Source of the DNA: Anaerolineales bacterium
GTDB lineage: Bacteria; Chloroflexota; Anaerolineae; Anaerolineales; Villigracilaceae
Assembly: GCA_030834895.1 (NCBI GenBank)
Contig: JAUQXA010000014.1
Coordinates: forward strand, 19,788 to 83,787
DNA: 64,000 nt
Direction: 5' to 3'
This document shows, in pieces, positions 1 through 8,800 of this stretch (the first letter of the stretch is position 1; every line of letters starts with the position of its first letter). Both the position numbers and the translations under genes were made by a program. The notes under the pieces are model-generated. The model did not search any database, was not told where the DNA came from, and was given only the letters and a program-made list of their open reading frames with translations.

Positions 1-67
1 CACGCTTCTCGGCGGGATTCAGATGCTTGTCGTCCAAAAGCCATTCTTCAAAAGGCTGGTGATTCAT
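1..67 (-). CDS. Probable anti-sigma factor, N-terminal fragment only
   Basis: Only the first 22 codons are in the window (protein begins MNHQPFEEWLLDDKHLNPAEK). The ATG is preceded by a strong AAAGGAG ribosome site and overlaps the end of the ECF sigma gene by 20 bases, so the two are translationally coupled. A gene starting inside the 3' end of an ECF sigma gene is usually its anti-sigma factor; the acidic start fits the short N-terminal regions of such proteins, but no zinc-binding motif or membrane segment is visible here. The function is inferred from position only. Confidence 0.55.
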   Translation of the reverse strand, partial: MNHQPFEEWLLDDKHLNPAEKR

Positions 68-650
68 AGGTTCTCCTTTTGGCGTGGACACGGGTTTCCT
101 CTTCCTGCCACATGCCAGCCAATTCCTTACGGGCGCGGTGCAGGCGGCTTTTGACCGCGCTGACCGTCAGACGCAGGGACTCGGCTATCTCAATCTCTGA
201 ATAGTCATACCAATATCTCATAATGATCGCCGCGCGGTCGGTCGCATCCAGGTCTTTGAGCATGGCTTGGACCCGTGCGCGCGTCTGTCCTTTCATTGAT
301 TCCATTTCGGGATTGGGGGAGTCAGGGTCGGCGATCTCGAAGGTGTTGCCTTCCTCATCCTCCTCATCCATCGAGAAAATCGAAAACTTCCTGCGGCGAA
401 GCTTGTCTATGCAATAATGAGCCGCAATGGAAAGCAGCCAGGTCGCAAAAGGGCGTTTCTGGTCGTAGCGGTGCAGGTGCTGGTAGGCGCGCAGGAATGT
501 CTCCTGTGCGGCATCCTCCGCCAGATCAGGTTCGCCCAACATGCGGTAACACAGGTTATACACAGGGGTTTGATAGGTTTCGACGAGTTTGGTAAACGCT
601 TCGTCACTGCCTCGCTGGGCTTCCAGCACCCAGGCTTGTTCTTCGTTCAC
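48..650 (-). CDS. RNA polymerase sigma factor, ECF (sigma-E/RpoE-like) family
   Basis: A 200-residue protein of usual ECF length. Region 2 (about residues 22-90) has the typical EDAAQETFLRAYQHLHRYD core and WLLSIAAHYCIDKLRRRK stretch; region 4 (about 125-185) ends in a helix-turn-helix with IAESLRLTVSAVKSRLHRAR. An acidic linker (DEEDEEGNTFEIADPDSPNP) joins them. The start is GTG, chosen because AAAGGAG lies 6-7 bases upstream and the first residues match family starts. It would direct core RNA polymerase to a stress or envelope regulon and is probably held inactive by the coupled downstream protein. The target promoter cannot be read from this window. Confidence 0.95.
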   Translation of the reverse strand: MNEEQAWVLEAQRGSDEAFTKLVETYQTPVYNLCYRMLGEPDLAEDAAQETFLRAYQHLHRYDQKRPFATWLLSIAAHYCIDKLRRRKFSIFSMDEEDEEGNTFEIADPDSPNPEMESMKGQTRARVQAMLKDLDATDRAAIIMRYWYDYSEIEIAESLRLTVSAVKSRLHRARKELAGMWQEEETRVHAKRRTYESPAF

Positions 651-706
651 GAGCGCTCCTTTTGATTTACTGCACTTTTCTTACGCAGGAACAATGAAAA
701 GGTTGC

Positions 707-763
707 AACCCCACCTCGGACCTCCCCAAATTCTGAAAATTTGGGGAGGTCCGAGGTGGGGTT
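707..763. repeat. 26-bp perfect inverted repeat touching the yibE/F stop codon
   Basis: Arms 707-732 and 738-763 are exact reverse complements with a 5-base loop (ctgaa). The core reads CCTCCCCAAATT/AATTTGGGGAGG. The outer end supplies part of the TAA stop (762-764) of the upstream minus-strand gene. No U-tract follows directly, so this looks like an interspersed palindromic element rather than a classical terminator, though a stem of this strength may well stop or stabilise transcripts. Confidence 0.9.
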
Positions 764-1934
764 AGTGATGGTGTCCCTCCCCTTCGGGACCGAGGACCTG
801 CTCCCACCGCCCAAGTGACTCTGACCTTTGGGCAAAGAAAATGGCAACGGTAGTGGTGATCGGCACGGCGGCAATCAAACCAAGCGAGCCGACCAGCGTC
901 CGCACGATTTCCTCGGCGATGAAGGCGTAATTGACGAGGAAGCCATAGTTGCCACGAGCCAGGGAGAACAACAACAACATCGGTAGGGACGCGCCAGCGT
1001 ACGCCAGCACGAGGGTGTTGACCGTTGCCGCCACGTGATCCTGCCCGATGCGCATGGCGGAGTTATACAAGGCGCGGAAACCGAAATTCGGGTTGGCGTG
1101 ATGCAACTCGAAGACGGCTGAAGCCTGCGTAGTGACGAGGTCATCCAGCACGCCCAATGCGCCGATAATCATGCCGCCGAGCAGCAGCCCGCGCAGGTTG
1201 ATCGGCGTTTCCATCATTTGCATCAGGAACATAGCGTTTTCGTCGCCCATGCCGCTCAATTTAGAGAATACAACGAAAATGGCGGAAAGTAAGCCTGTGA
1301 GGAGCAGGACCACGACCATGCTCAGGACTGCCGCATGAGTTTTGAGTGTCCAGCCGTAGGTGAGGTAGAGAGTCACGCCAAGCAGAATGATTGAGCCGAT
1401 AATGCTCACACGCAGCGGGTCTTCACCAACAAGGATGCGCGGGATGATGTAGCCGATGATGATGTACAAACTAAATAACATACTAAGGAGCGCGCCCACA
1501 CCCTTCCAACGACTGATAAAGATGATTGCGAGTGCAAAAACAATCGTCAGCCAGACCATCGGCGTCGTGCGGACAAAGTCCACAAAATAGGCGTTGACCA
1601 CGTTATCTTGTGTCTTGCTGATGGAGACCATCACCTTGTCGCCCACGGTTAGGTCATATTCGTCCGAGCGCACCTGACGTTTGCCGTAGTCGATTTCCAT
1701 CGGGACGCCTTCGTACTTGCCTTCCAGAATGTTCACGCGCACCACCTGGTATTTTTGCGTATGTCCGCCCATGTCGATCTCGCCTTCGTCGAGAATCTGA
1801 ACCACTTCCGCCCGCACCGTGTCCGAGCCGATGGTGGAAAATCCATTGCCGGGCAACTCAACTTTGGAGAAGACCGAATATAAAACTGCCGCCACCAACA
1901 ACAGCAAAGGAAAGAGCCATGATCTATTTTTCAT
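762..1934 (-). CDS. YibE/F-family multi-pass membrane protein
   Basis: About 390 residues from the ATG at 1934 (MKNRSWLFPLLLL). One N-terminal membrane anchor is followed by an extracytoplasmic domain (about 30-140, with a KVMVSISKTQ beta segment) and then seven or eight hydrophobic helices. The conserved family block GGMIIGALGVLDDLVTTQAS lies near residue 260, and the C-terminus ends GEGHHH. YibE/F proteins are membrane proteins of unknown function, often proposed to be transporters. I chose this start over an upstream in-frame TTG because a TATAAT box lies exactly 7 bases before the ATG, which implies a leaderless message. The stop codon is part of a long palindromic repeat. Confidence 0.85.
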   Translation of the reverse strand: MKNRSWLFPLLLLVAAVLYSVFSKVELPGNGFSTIGSDTVRAEVVQILDEGEIDMGGHTQKYQVVRVNILEGKYEGVPMEIDYGKRQVRSDEYDLTVGDKVMVSISKTQDNVVNAYFVDFVRTTPMVWLTIVFALAIIFISRWKGVGALLSMLFSLYIIIGYIIPRILVGEDPLRVSIIGSIILLGVTLYLTYGWTLKTHAAVLSMVVVLLLTGLLSAIFVVFSKLSGMGDENAMFLMQMMETPINLRGLLLGGMIIGALGVLDDLVTTQASAVFELHHANPNFGFRALYNSAMRIGQDHVAATVNTLVLAYAGASLPMLLLFSLARGNYGFLVNYAFIAEEIVRTLVGSLGLIAAVPITTTVAIFFAQRSESLGRWEQVLGPEGEGHHH

Positions 1935-1941
1935 GGCTCGG

Positions 1942-1947
1942 ATTATA
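1942..1947 (-). promoter_or_regulatory. TATAAT box 7 bases before the yibE/F ATG (leaderless arrangement)
   Basis: A consensus TATAAT on the minus strand ends 7 bases before the ATG at 1934. That would place transcription initiation at or next to the start codon. There is no Shine-Dalgarno between them and no clear -35. The same TATAAT-N7-ATG spacing recurs at 33874-33887. Confidence 0.55.
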
Positions 1948-1954
1948 CCCATCA

Positions 1955-2004
1955 CGGTCACAAATTGCGCCTTTTTACTTTGCAGGAAACGCAATTTGTG
2001 ACCG
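1955..2004. repeat. 15-bp perfect inverted repeat upstream of yibE/F
   Basis: Arms 1955-1969 (CGGTCACAAATTGCG) and 1990-2004 are exact reverse complements separated by 20 bases. It lies just upstream of the yibE/F -10 box. It could be a repressor operator or the decayed end of an interspersed element; there is no T-tract on either side. Confidence 0.75.
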
Positions 2005-2047
2005 AGGGTATCATATAACGCGTGGATAGACTATGGCCGATAGACCG

Positions 2048-2068
2048 TGGACGATGGACCATCGTCCA
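2048..2068. repeat. Short palindrome of the TGGACnATGG family
   Basis: TGGACGATGG (2048-2057), one base, then its exact reverse complement (2059-2068). It lies between the solute-binding protein stop and the yibE/F promoter. It shares the GGACnATGG core with the longer palindrome at 4701-4727. Confidence 0.7.
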
Positions 2069-2090
2069 TCAACTATTCACTATTCTCTGC

Positions 2091-3479
2091 TTATTGCTCC
2101 AAACTCGTTGCAATTGACTCCATCTGTGCCAAAATCGCGGGGACTTGTCCACTGGGGACGTTGACGCGATACATGTGCGTGAAGCCGTCGCCGATGACGG
2201 TTTTGACCTGACGCCACGACGCCAGTTGCGGTTGAATCTCTCCCTGCGGCAAAAGCTTGATGGCCTGTGCCCACTGCGGATGTGTCTTTTCGTAATCGCC
2301 GAGCAGGTCAACGCTCGAGGTGCGGATCGGGAAAAGGTGAGTCGCCTCCACCATCCGCGCGTCCTGTTCGTTTTCCAACATCCACTTGATGAACAGCCAG
2401 GCGGCTAATTGTTCCCGCGGGGTGGATTTCAAAATCACGTAGGACGATCCATAAACCACAAGCGCATCTTCATTTGCGCCGGGGAAGGAGATCACTTTCC
2501 ATTCGTCCCTGTTTTTAGCGGCAGCAAAGGCGCGTGCCACTTCGGGCAGGTCTTCGAGGCTGGCGGTGACGAACATGGCTTCACGGTCCGCAAAGGATTT
2601 GAAGGAGTCCGTATCCGCGACCTGCCAGGAGCAAAGAGATTCGGAAAGTTCGCGTAAAAACCGGAACGCTTCGATATTATTCGGCGTCAGAAAACGATAA
2701 CTGCTGCCATCCAACACGCCGCCCTCGAAGGCCAACAGCCAGGCATAGGCGGTCATCGGTTCGGTGTCCACATACCAGCCGCCCATGAAGTCATTTTGTG
2801 GGACAGAATCCTTCAGCATGGCCTGCTGGGCGCGGCAGGATTGTTGCTCGAAATCGGCTGGCGCATCGGGCGGGGAATCAAAACCAATCTCGCCAGCCCA
2901 GGTCTCGTTCCACAGCAAAAAGCGCGCCGTACGCTGGGCGGGAATCGCAAACCGTTTTCCGCCATAACTATCCTGATTCCAAAACACGTTGGGAATATCG
3001 CTTGAGTCGATTCCGTATGCCGGATCTTGCACATATGGAGTCAGGTCCACAACCACACCGTTTGCATCCCACTCCAGTGCGTGCTCGGGCAGGGCGATCA
3101 CCATGTCAGGCTTGTCGGTAGTTGGCAGGGCGGCGGTTGTGTTTTCATACAGGTTGGTGAAGTTGACCTGACTCTCCGCGATGACTTTGATACCCCATTC
3201 ATTTTTTTCGTTGAATTCTGTAACGAGGGTGCCGAACAGGCCGGATTCGACCCCATACCACGGATACCAGACCCTGATCTCCACGCCTTTCACCTCTTCA
3301 TTTCCAACCCCGAGGCTGGACGCTGGACCCTTGGTTGATACAGGCTTTGGGGTTTTTGTCACTACCTGCGTTGCAGATATGGGCGATGACTCCGGCTCGC
3401 TCGTGAGCGTTGTGTCAGTTGTGCCGCAAGCCGACAAAAGAATCGATGCGATGAAGAGCAGGGAGAGAATTTTTTTCAT
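2091..3479 (-). CDS. ABC transporter extracellular solute-binding lipoprotein (sugar-type)
   Basis: A 462-residue protein with a lipoprotein signal (MKKILSLLFIASILLSACG; lipobox LSAC, Cys18) and a Ser/Thr/Pro linker. It then has the cluster-1 (oligosaccharide-type) binding fold: an early IRVWYPWYG strand, the FNEKNEWGIKV region, a YGSSYVILKSTPREQLAAW segment and the WLFIKWMLENEQ helix typical of UgpB/MalE-like proteins. It would bind a sugar or glycerol-phosphate-like ligand outside the membrane. No permease or ATPase genes adjoin it; the next gene upstream is an M50 protease ending 9 bases away. The protein is either an orphan binding component or serves a distant importer. Confidence 0.85.
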   Translation of the reverse strand: MKKILSLLFIASILLSACGTTDTTLTSEPESSPISATQVVTKTPKPVSTKGPASSLGVGNEEVKGVEIRVWYPWYGVESGLFGTLVTEFNEKNEWGIKVIAESQVNFTNLYENTTAALPTTDKPDMVIALPEHALEWDANGVVVDLTPYVQDPAYGIDSSDIPNVFWNQDSYGGKRFAIPAQRTARFLLWNETWAGEIGFDSPPDAPADFEQQSCRAQQAMLKDSVPQNDFMGGWYVDTEPMTAYAWLLAFEGGVLDGSSYRFLTPNNIEAFRFLRELSESLCSWQVADTDSFKSFADREAMFVTASLEDLPEVARAFAAAKNRDEWKVISFPGANEDALVVYGSSYVILKSTPREQLAAWLFIKWMLENEQDARMVEATHLFPIRTSSVDLLGDYEKTHPQWAQAIKLLPQGEIQPQLASWRQVKTVIGDGFTHMYRVNVPSGQVPAILAQMESIATSLEQ

Positions 3480-3488
3480 AGTGTAATT

Positions 3489-4670
3489 TTATGGCATGAT
3501 CGCCGTGAACGGGACGGGCATGAAAACCAAAAGGAAAACGATGATCACCGCGAGGGCAACCAGCCGTCGGGTGGCGTCGAGCGCCGTAATCTGGTCTAAA
3601 GGCGCATCGTTGACTCGTCCCAGCCAGAAAAGCAGTGCAGCCCAAATCCACCATCCATTCCAAAACAATCCCAGTACAACCAGCAACCCAATGATAAAGG
3701 GAAACGCTTTTTTCGCCTTGTCGCCAAACAGGGCATAGACCACATGTCCACCGTCGAGCGTGCCAGCGGGGATCAGGTTCAAGGCTGTGACCAGAATCCC
3801 GACCCAGCCCGCAAAGGCGACTGGATGAATGAACACATCCAAGCCGCCAACAGGAATGGGCTGTCCGGTAAGGAAATATTTCAGCCAATACAGAATCCCC
3901 TGCGGCTCCGCAGGCGCGGGCAGCAGTTGACCGAAGGTGACATACTTTGCGAAGAGATAAAGAAGCGAGTTGCCTTCGAGCGAAATGCCGCAGGATGAAA
4001 GGACAATCGGTTTTACGGTCGAAAAGGAAAGCCCCAAAAATAGCACGGGGATTGCCACGATCAACCCGGCAAGCGGACCCGCCACGCCGATGTCAAAAAG
4101 AACGCGTTTGTTCTTTGGCACGCCGCGCATGAGGATCGCCGCGCCCAGCGTCCCCAGCGGACTGAACGGGAAGGGGATGAAATAGGGCAGGGTGGCGGGC
4201 GTCTTGTGGTGGCGGCTCATGAAATAATGACCCAGTTCGTGAGTGAGCAAAATTCCCAACATGCTGAGCGCGAAGGGCCAGCCTGTCAGGATGTTTTTTA
4301 ACATGTAGAGTATCGCCTGAGTGGCGTCGTTGCACAGTTCAGTTGGGACTTCCACACCCGCCAGCATGACGCTGAAGACAGTGAGCACGAAGAGAACGAA
4401 ATTGATGGAGACCTTTGCATTCTTCAGCTCCGCAGGTTTGGCTTCAATATAAATTACGTGACGCCCGTCCTCGGCCCGGAATAGAGGAACGAGATTATGC
4501 GGAGCGAGGGAATCCGCCAGACGGTCGTAGAGTTCGGTGGAATCGCCTTCCACAAGTTGACCGCGATAGCGCGCGAAGAATCCCCTTTGGGGGTCGCCGC
4601 TGGTCACATCTTCGATGCGGAATACGCGCGAGACAAGATTGGTAAGAACTTCGATTTCTGGAATTGACAT
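3489..4670 (-). CDS. Site-2-type intramembrane metalloprotease, peptidase family M50
   Basis: 393 residues from the ATG at 4670 (MSIPEIEVL). A cytoplasmic N-terminal domain (1-85) precedes the membrane part. The zinc-binding HELGH is at 144-148 in a helix and the second metal ligand motif LDGGH is at 305-309, in the arrangement of S2P/RseP-like proteases without an inserted PDZ domain. Roughly six to eight hydrophobic helices follow. It would cleave membrane-embedded substrates such as anti-sigma factors; the ECF sigma system at the window edge is a conceivable client, but nothing shows this directly. The reading frame stays open upstream but runs through tRNA-Sec, so longer starts are rejected. 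Confidence 0.92.
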   Translation of the reverse strand: MSIPEIEVLTNLVSRVFRIEDVTSGDPQRGFFARYRGQLVEGDSTELYDRLADSLAPHNLVPLFRAEDGRHVIYIEAKPAELKNAKVSINFVLFVLTVFSVMLAGVEVPTELCNDATQAILYMLKNILTGWPFALSMLGILLTHELGHYFMSRHHKTPATLPYFIPFPFSPLGTLGAAILMRGVPKNKRVLFDIGVAGPLAGLIVAIPVLFLGLSFSTVKPIVLSSCGISLEGNSLLYLFAKYVTFGQLLPAPAEPQGILYWLKYFLTGQPIPVGGLDVFIHPVAFAGWVGILVTALNLIPAGTLDGGHVVYALFGDKAKKAFPFIIGLLVVLGLFWNGWWIWAALLFWLGRVNDAPLDQITALDATRRLVALAVIIVFLLVFMPVPFTAIMP

Positions 4671-4691
4671 TGAAATACCTTGTTTGTTGAT

Positions 4692-4727
4692 AACAAAAAA
4701 CGGTGGACAATGGTCCATTGTCCACCG
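4692..4727 (-). terminator. Intrinsic terminator downstream of tRNA-Sec
   Basis: On the minus strand, a 13-bp perfect stem (arms 4715-4727 and 4701-4713) is followed at once by TTTTTTGTT. It sits 9 bases beyond the tRNA 3' end, so it should end the tRNA transcript. The stem is also a member of the GGACnATGG palindrome family seen at 2048-2068. Confidence 0.85.
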
Positions 4728-4736
4728 TCCAACAGG

Positions 4737-4830
4737 CGGGAGTGGATGGGAGACGAACCCACCGCGGCTCGCAACGCGACCCGCCACTGGTGTTGAAGAC
4801 CAGGAAGCCCACCGGGACCTAACCACTCCC
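4737..4830 (-). tRNA. selC: tRNA-Sec (selenocysteine), anticodon UCA
   Basis: The minus strand folds as a selenocysteine tRNA. It has an 8-bp acceptor stem GGGAGTGG/CCACTCCC, a 6-bp D stem AGGTCC/GGGCTT with a 4-base loop CGGT, and a 5-bp anticodon stem CTGGT/ACCAG with loop CTTCAAC, giving anticodon TCA (4796-4794). A long variable arm (GCGGGTCGC/GCGAGCCGC, one mismatch) and a 5-bp T stem GTGGG/CCCAT follow. The 8+5 acceptor/T-stem geometry and UCA anticodon are diagnostic. The discriminator is G and CCA is not encoded. One oddity: the T loop is TTCGTCT, with T where nearly all tRNAs have A58. An intrinsic terminator follows. It implies selA, selB, selD and at least one selenoprotein gene elsewhere in the genome. 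Confidence 0.92.
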
Positions 4831-4873
4831 ACGTACAAGGATAACCGAGAGGGGATGGTTTTGCAAGTTGGAT

Positions 4874-5176
4874 TTATTTCCTCATCAGCGCAATCTTGTA
4901 TGGATACAATTCCGCTTTCATCACCCCTTCACGGATGGCTGGATCAGATTCCATGATCGCGCGCGCCGTTGAATCATCCTCCGCTTCGAAGATGGCAATC
5001 CCAAATGTTGACTCGTCACTGTTCTGTGTACGCCCCACCAGGATCATCACGCCTTTCTCGGTCAGCGCTTCGAGATGGGCAAAGTGACGTGAGACGATCT
5101 CCGCTTCTACTGGAGTCGGTCCCTCAACCACCATGCCAAGGCGGGTGGGTTTGAGGAAATACAGATACTGGTTCAT
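4874..5176 (-). CDS. YciI-like (YCII domain) protein
   Basis: A 100-residue single-domain protein starting MNQYLYFLKPTRLGMV. The alpha/beta ferredoxin-like YCII fold is recognised by the HFAHLEALTEKGVMILVGRT helix-strand and the later FGIAIFEAEDDSTARAIMES segment ending in DPAIREGVMKAELYPY. Members are dimeric and some are dehydrochlorinases or muconolactone-isomerase-like enzymes, but most, including this one, have no known reaction. The next gene in the same direction ends 10 bases upstream, so co-transcription is likely. Confidence 0.85.
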   Translation of the reverse strand: MNQYLYFLKPTRLGMVVEGPTPVEAEIVSRHFAHLEALTEKGVMILVGRTQNSDESTFGIAIFEAEDDSTARAIMESDPAIREGVMKAELYPYKIALMRK

Positions 5177-5186
5177 CTTGACTTAC

Positions 5187-5687
5187 TTACCGCATCAAGA
5201 AAAAGAATCCCGCAGCGGCAACCGCAGCGCACAATACCAAAATGCCGAGGACTGCAAGCAGGATGAAAGCAGTGCGTGAACCAGTATCTTCTGAAATAGC
5301 AGATGGTGTGGATTGGATAATCGAAGGTGACTTTGCAAATGCAGGTTCACTGGCCGAGATTTGCGGCGCAGACTGGAACGAGGTCCCCTGCGTGCCTGAG
5401 GGAAGGATTCCAAGCCGATCCAAAATTTGCATGGCTTTGTCAAACTTTTCACGTGTTTCGGGCGGCAGTGCTTCAAGCCCCCGCATCTCCTGCCCGTTGA
5501 CCACGATGCGGGTGTTCGCCGCCAAACCAATCATCTTCTGTATCACATCACCCTCGAACAGATCGGGGACGCCGTTGTTGTTCTCGTCCTTCATGAAAGC
5601 CATGACCTGCTCGTATGCGGCGCGCTGGTCGGCTGGCATTTCTTCGAGACTGTTGTAGGTTTTGCCGTTAAAAGAGAGAATGGACAT
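5187..5687 (-). CDS. Small protein with C-terminal membrane anchor, function unknown
   Basis: About 166 residues from the ATG at 5687 (MSILSFNGKTYNSLEEMP), chosen over the in-frame ATG 21 bases upstream because AAGGAG sits 7 bases before it. The N-terminal part holds two similar segments (FNGKTYNSLEEMPADQRAAY and VNGQEMRGLEALPPETREKF), which look like an internal duplication of a short helical motif. Between them DENNNGVPDLFEGD resembles an EF-hand-like acidic loop. A Ser/Pro-rich linker leads to one C-terminal hydrophobic helix (about residues 143-165). It was not assigned to a family. Confidence 0.75.
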   Translation of the reverse strand: MSILSFNGKTYNSLEEMPADQRAAYEQVMAFMKDENNNGVPDLFEGDVIQKMIGLAANTRIVVNGQEMRGLEALPPETREKFDKAMQILDRLGILPSGTQGTSFQSAPQISASEPAFAKSPSIIQSTPSAISEDTGSRTAFILLAVLGILVLCAAVAAAGFFFLMR

Positions 5688-5714
5688 GGCATGCTCCTTA
5701 TATTTCATCGTAAA

Positions 5715-5755
5715 AGGGATTCTTCGGTCGCTAGCTCCCTCAGAATGACACGCTG
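5715..5755. repeat. Fragment of a TTCGGTCGCTnnCTCAGAATGAC-type interspersed repeat
   Basis: The stretch GGATTCTTCGGTCGCT followed by CCTCAGAATGACA resembles the repeat remnants at 19258-19325 and 60965-61055. It lies immediately upstream of the preceding small gene on the minus strand. It is a degenerate fragment with no coding capacity. Confidence 0.5.
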
Positions 5756-5850
5756 AAAATATGCGCTATTTTATGTGGCTTTGTCCACCGGCTGGTATGG
5801 GATATGGGTACCGTGTGGATGCTCAAATTTAGCACAACCGCGTGGGGTGA

Positions 5851-8800
5851 CTAAAACAGGTCTGGTGACTCTTCCATCAGACTCAGAAACGCCTCCACCA
5901 CTTGCGGGTCGAAATGTCGACCGGACTGTTCGATGACGAGTTCACGCACCTTGTCGGCCGGCCAACTCGTCCGATAAGGACGATCCGAACGCATGGCATC
6001 CCACACATCCACAACGGCAAAAATGCGCGCCGCCAATGGAATTTCCTCACCCTTCAACTGGCGCGGGTAACCGCTGCCATCCCATTTTTCATGATGGCAG
6101 CAGGGAATATCCAGCGAAGGACGCAGGTAATGGATGGACATCAGCATATCGAAGGCATGGTTGGGATGCTGGCGCATGATTGCCCATTCAGCCTCGTCGA
6201 GTTTGTCGGGTTTGTTCAGAATGTGATCGGGGACCCCCAACTTGCCGATATCGTGCAGCAGGGCGCCGCGCCGCATGTGGACAATCTCCTGCCGGCTGAT
6301 ACTCATTCTCTTCGCCAGTTCTTCGGTCCATTTGGTGACGCGCTGGGTGTGACCTTCCGTTTCCTTATCGCGCAAATCCATTGCGTGAGACCAGCCTTCG
6401 ATGGTGGCATCGTAGGCCGCAATCAGTTCCATGTTCGACCTTTCCATTCTCTCGAAGAGTTGGGCATTGTCAATGGCGATTGCCGCCTGCCCGCCAAGAG
6501 TCTCCAGGTAGTTCATCCACTCCAGATCTGGATCGAGATGGCTGCGATGGAAGATTTCCAGCACACCCTTGAGCATCCCCTTCGCGATCAGCGGAACCCC
6601 GAAGTATTCGACAAACTCCTCGCCCTTTAACAATTCCCCGCGTAAAAATTGCGATCCCGCAGAGTTGAGGTCCGCGACATGAATCAGCCTGCGTTCCAAC
6701 CCCGCCTGTCCTGCAAATTCCTGCCCCAGAAGCACCCGCGACCTGCGAATTGATGTCAGGCGAAAACCTTTTCCAATCGCGTACTCAAGCGCCTGGCTGG
6801 ACGAATCCAAAAGCAGGACGCAAGCCGCATCCACTCCCAATTGGGAAAGCGCCTGATCCAGCAGGATGTCAAGTGAGAGGCGCATGTCGAGTCCGGAACT
6901 AATGGCGCGGTCGATTTCGTTCAGGGCCCTCATCCGCTGCAATTGAACCTGGACCTGCTCTTCCACCTGTTTACGTCCGGTAATATCCCGTATAAGTATG
7001 GAAGCGGTACGGCGGGAGCCATCGGGCGCAAGGATGGGGCTGACACGAGCCATGAACCAGCGCTGACCACCAACAACATCCAACGGATATTCGACAGTCT
7101 CGGGCACGCCCGCCGCCAATACCCGTTTGATGGCCTCATAAAACGAGGCGCCCTGCTCCCTCCCCATGACTTCAAAAACCTGCTTCCCCAGCATTTGTGA
7201 CTTGGGCCGGGCCAGCAGGTTTTCGTCCGCCGTCCAAATATTGAGGTAGGTCCCATCTTCGTCGAATTCGAAGACAATGTCATCCAGGGAGGTTACCAGC
7301 GCTTTCATTTGCCGCTCGCTTTGGTGGATGATTTCCTCTGCCTGTTTGCGCTCGGTGATATCTCGGGTGATGCTCAATATGTGCGGCACACCGCCCAATT
7401 CAATCACTGACGCAGACATTAACCCGTATCTTGTGACCCCATCCTTCCTGCGAAAACGAGCTTCGAGGTTACTGACGAATCCATCCTTCCTTAGTCCTTC
7501 CACCAACCGGGCACGTTCCTCCGGATTCTCCCAGATAGATAGCTCAAGCGATGTTTTGCCAATCACATCCGCTTCGGTATAACCCATGATCTGTGTAAAG
7601 CCCGGATTGATCGAGATATACATTCCATCCTGAAGCCGGTTAATGTTGACGGAATCCGGGCTGGTCATAAATGCTTTACGGAATTTGTCTTCGCTCTCGC
7701 GCAGAACCCTCTCCGCCTGTTTGCGCTCGGTGATATCCAGGGCGGTGAAGGTCACCCCTTTGGAAAGGTCAGCAAGGTCGATTGGCGTGGACGCGAGCAG
7801 GACATCAATGATGGAGCCATCTATTTTTCGCCAGCACGTTTCCACCTGCCCGGTGCCTCCCTGGGCAATTTGCCGGTATTTTTCCTGCCCGACAAAGTCG
7901 AAATCCTCCTGTGTGGGATACAGGATCCTGGCGCTTTGCCCAACCAATTCCTCCTTTGCATATCCGGTCATTTCGCAGATACGCGAGTTGACATCCACCA
8001 ACACCCTATCTCTGACAACGCCAATGCCGGTTGGGGCAACGCGAAAGATGCTGCGCATTTTCTCTTCGCTCTCGCGCAGTGCCTCCTCCCACAGGCGTTT
8101 GACCTTTTCGTTTTCGAGTGCGTCGAGCGCGAAGGAAACATCCCGTCCCATCTCATCGAGCAGGTGAATTTCCTCCTCGTCTTTGAACCAGCCCACCTCC
8201 GCAGATAACAAGTTCAGGACACCGATGGTTTTCCCATGTGACTGGAACGGGATGGACGCCAGGGAATGGAACTCGAATTTTCCAAAATGTTTATGAAGGC
8301 CCTTTGTTCTTTCGTCGATTTGTATATCTTCGCTGGTCGCGACCCTGGAAGTGCGAAGCGCTTCGAGGATCACTTCGTTTTGACGGAATTCTCCATTTAT
8401 ATTGACGAGTGGCAGCGGCCACTTTTTCACGTCAAGCCCGGCAGCCGAGACAGGGCGCAGTTCTCCCAGGGTTTCATCCAAAAGCTCGATCCAGGCGGCG
8501 GCAAGTTCGCCATACTTCACAATCACGTCGCAAATGGACTGATACAACTCCCCCAAATCCTTTACCCGAATGATGACCTGATTGACCTCGCTGAGAACGG
8601 CATACAGACGTTTCATCTGAAAGAGTTGGTTTCTCACCCGCACCCATTCGGTGACTTCCTGCACATATCCTGTCATGGAGATCGGATGTCCCGCCTCATC
8701 GCGCACCAGCTTCCCATGCGTCCGGAGCGTGCGCTCGGTACCGTTGGGCAGCACGATGCGGTAGGTCAGAGAGGCTATGGAACTGATCCCGGTCAATATG

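Noticed and set aside
4671..4838. N-terminal extension of the M50 protease frame
   Set aside because: The open frame continues upstream, but it crosses the tRNA-Sec gene and its terminator; the family start and the ATG at 4670 agree.
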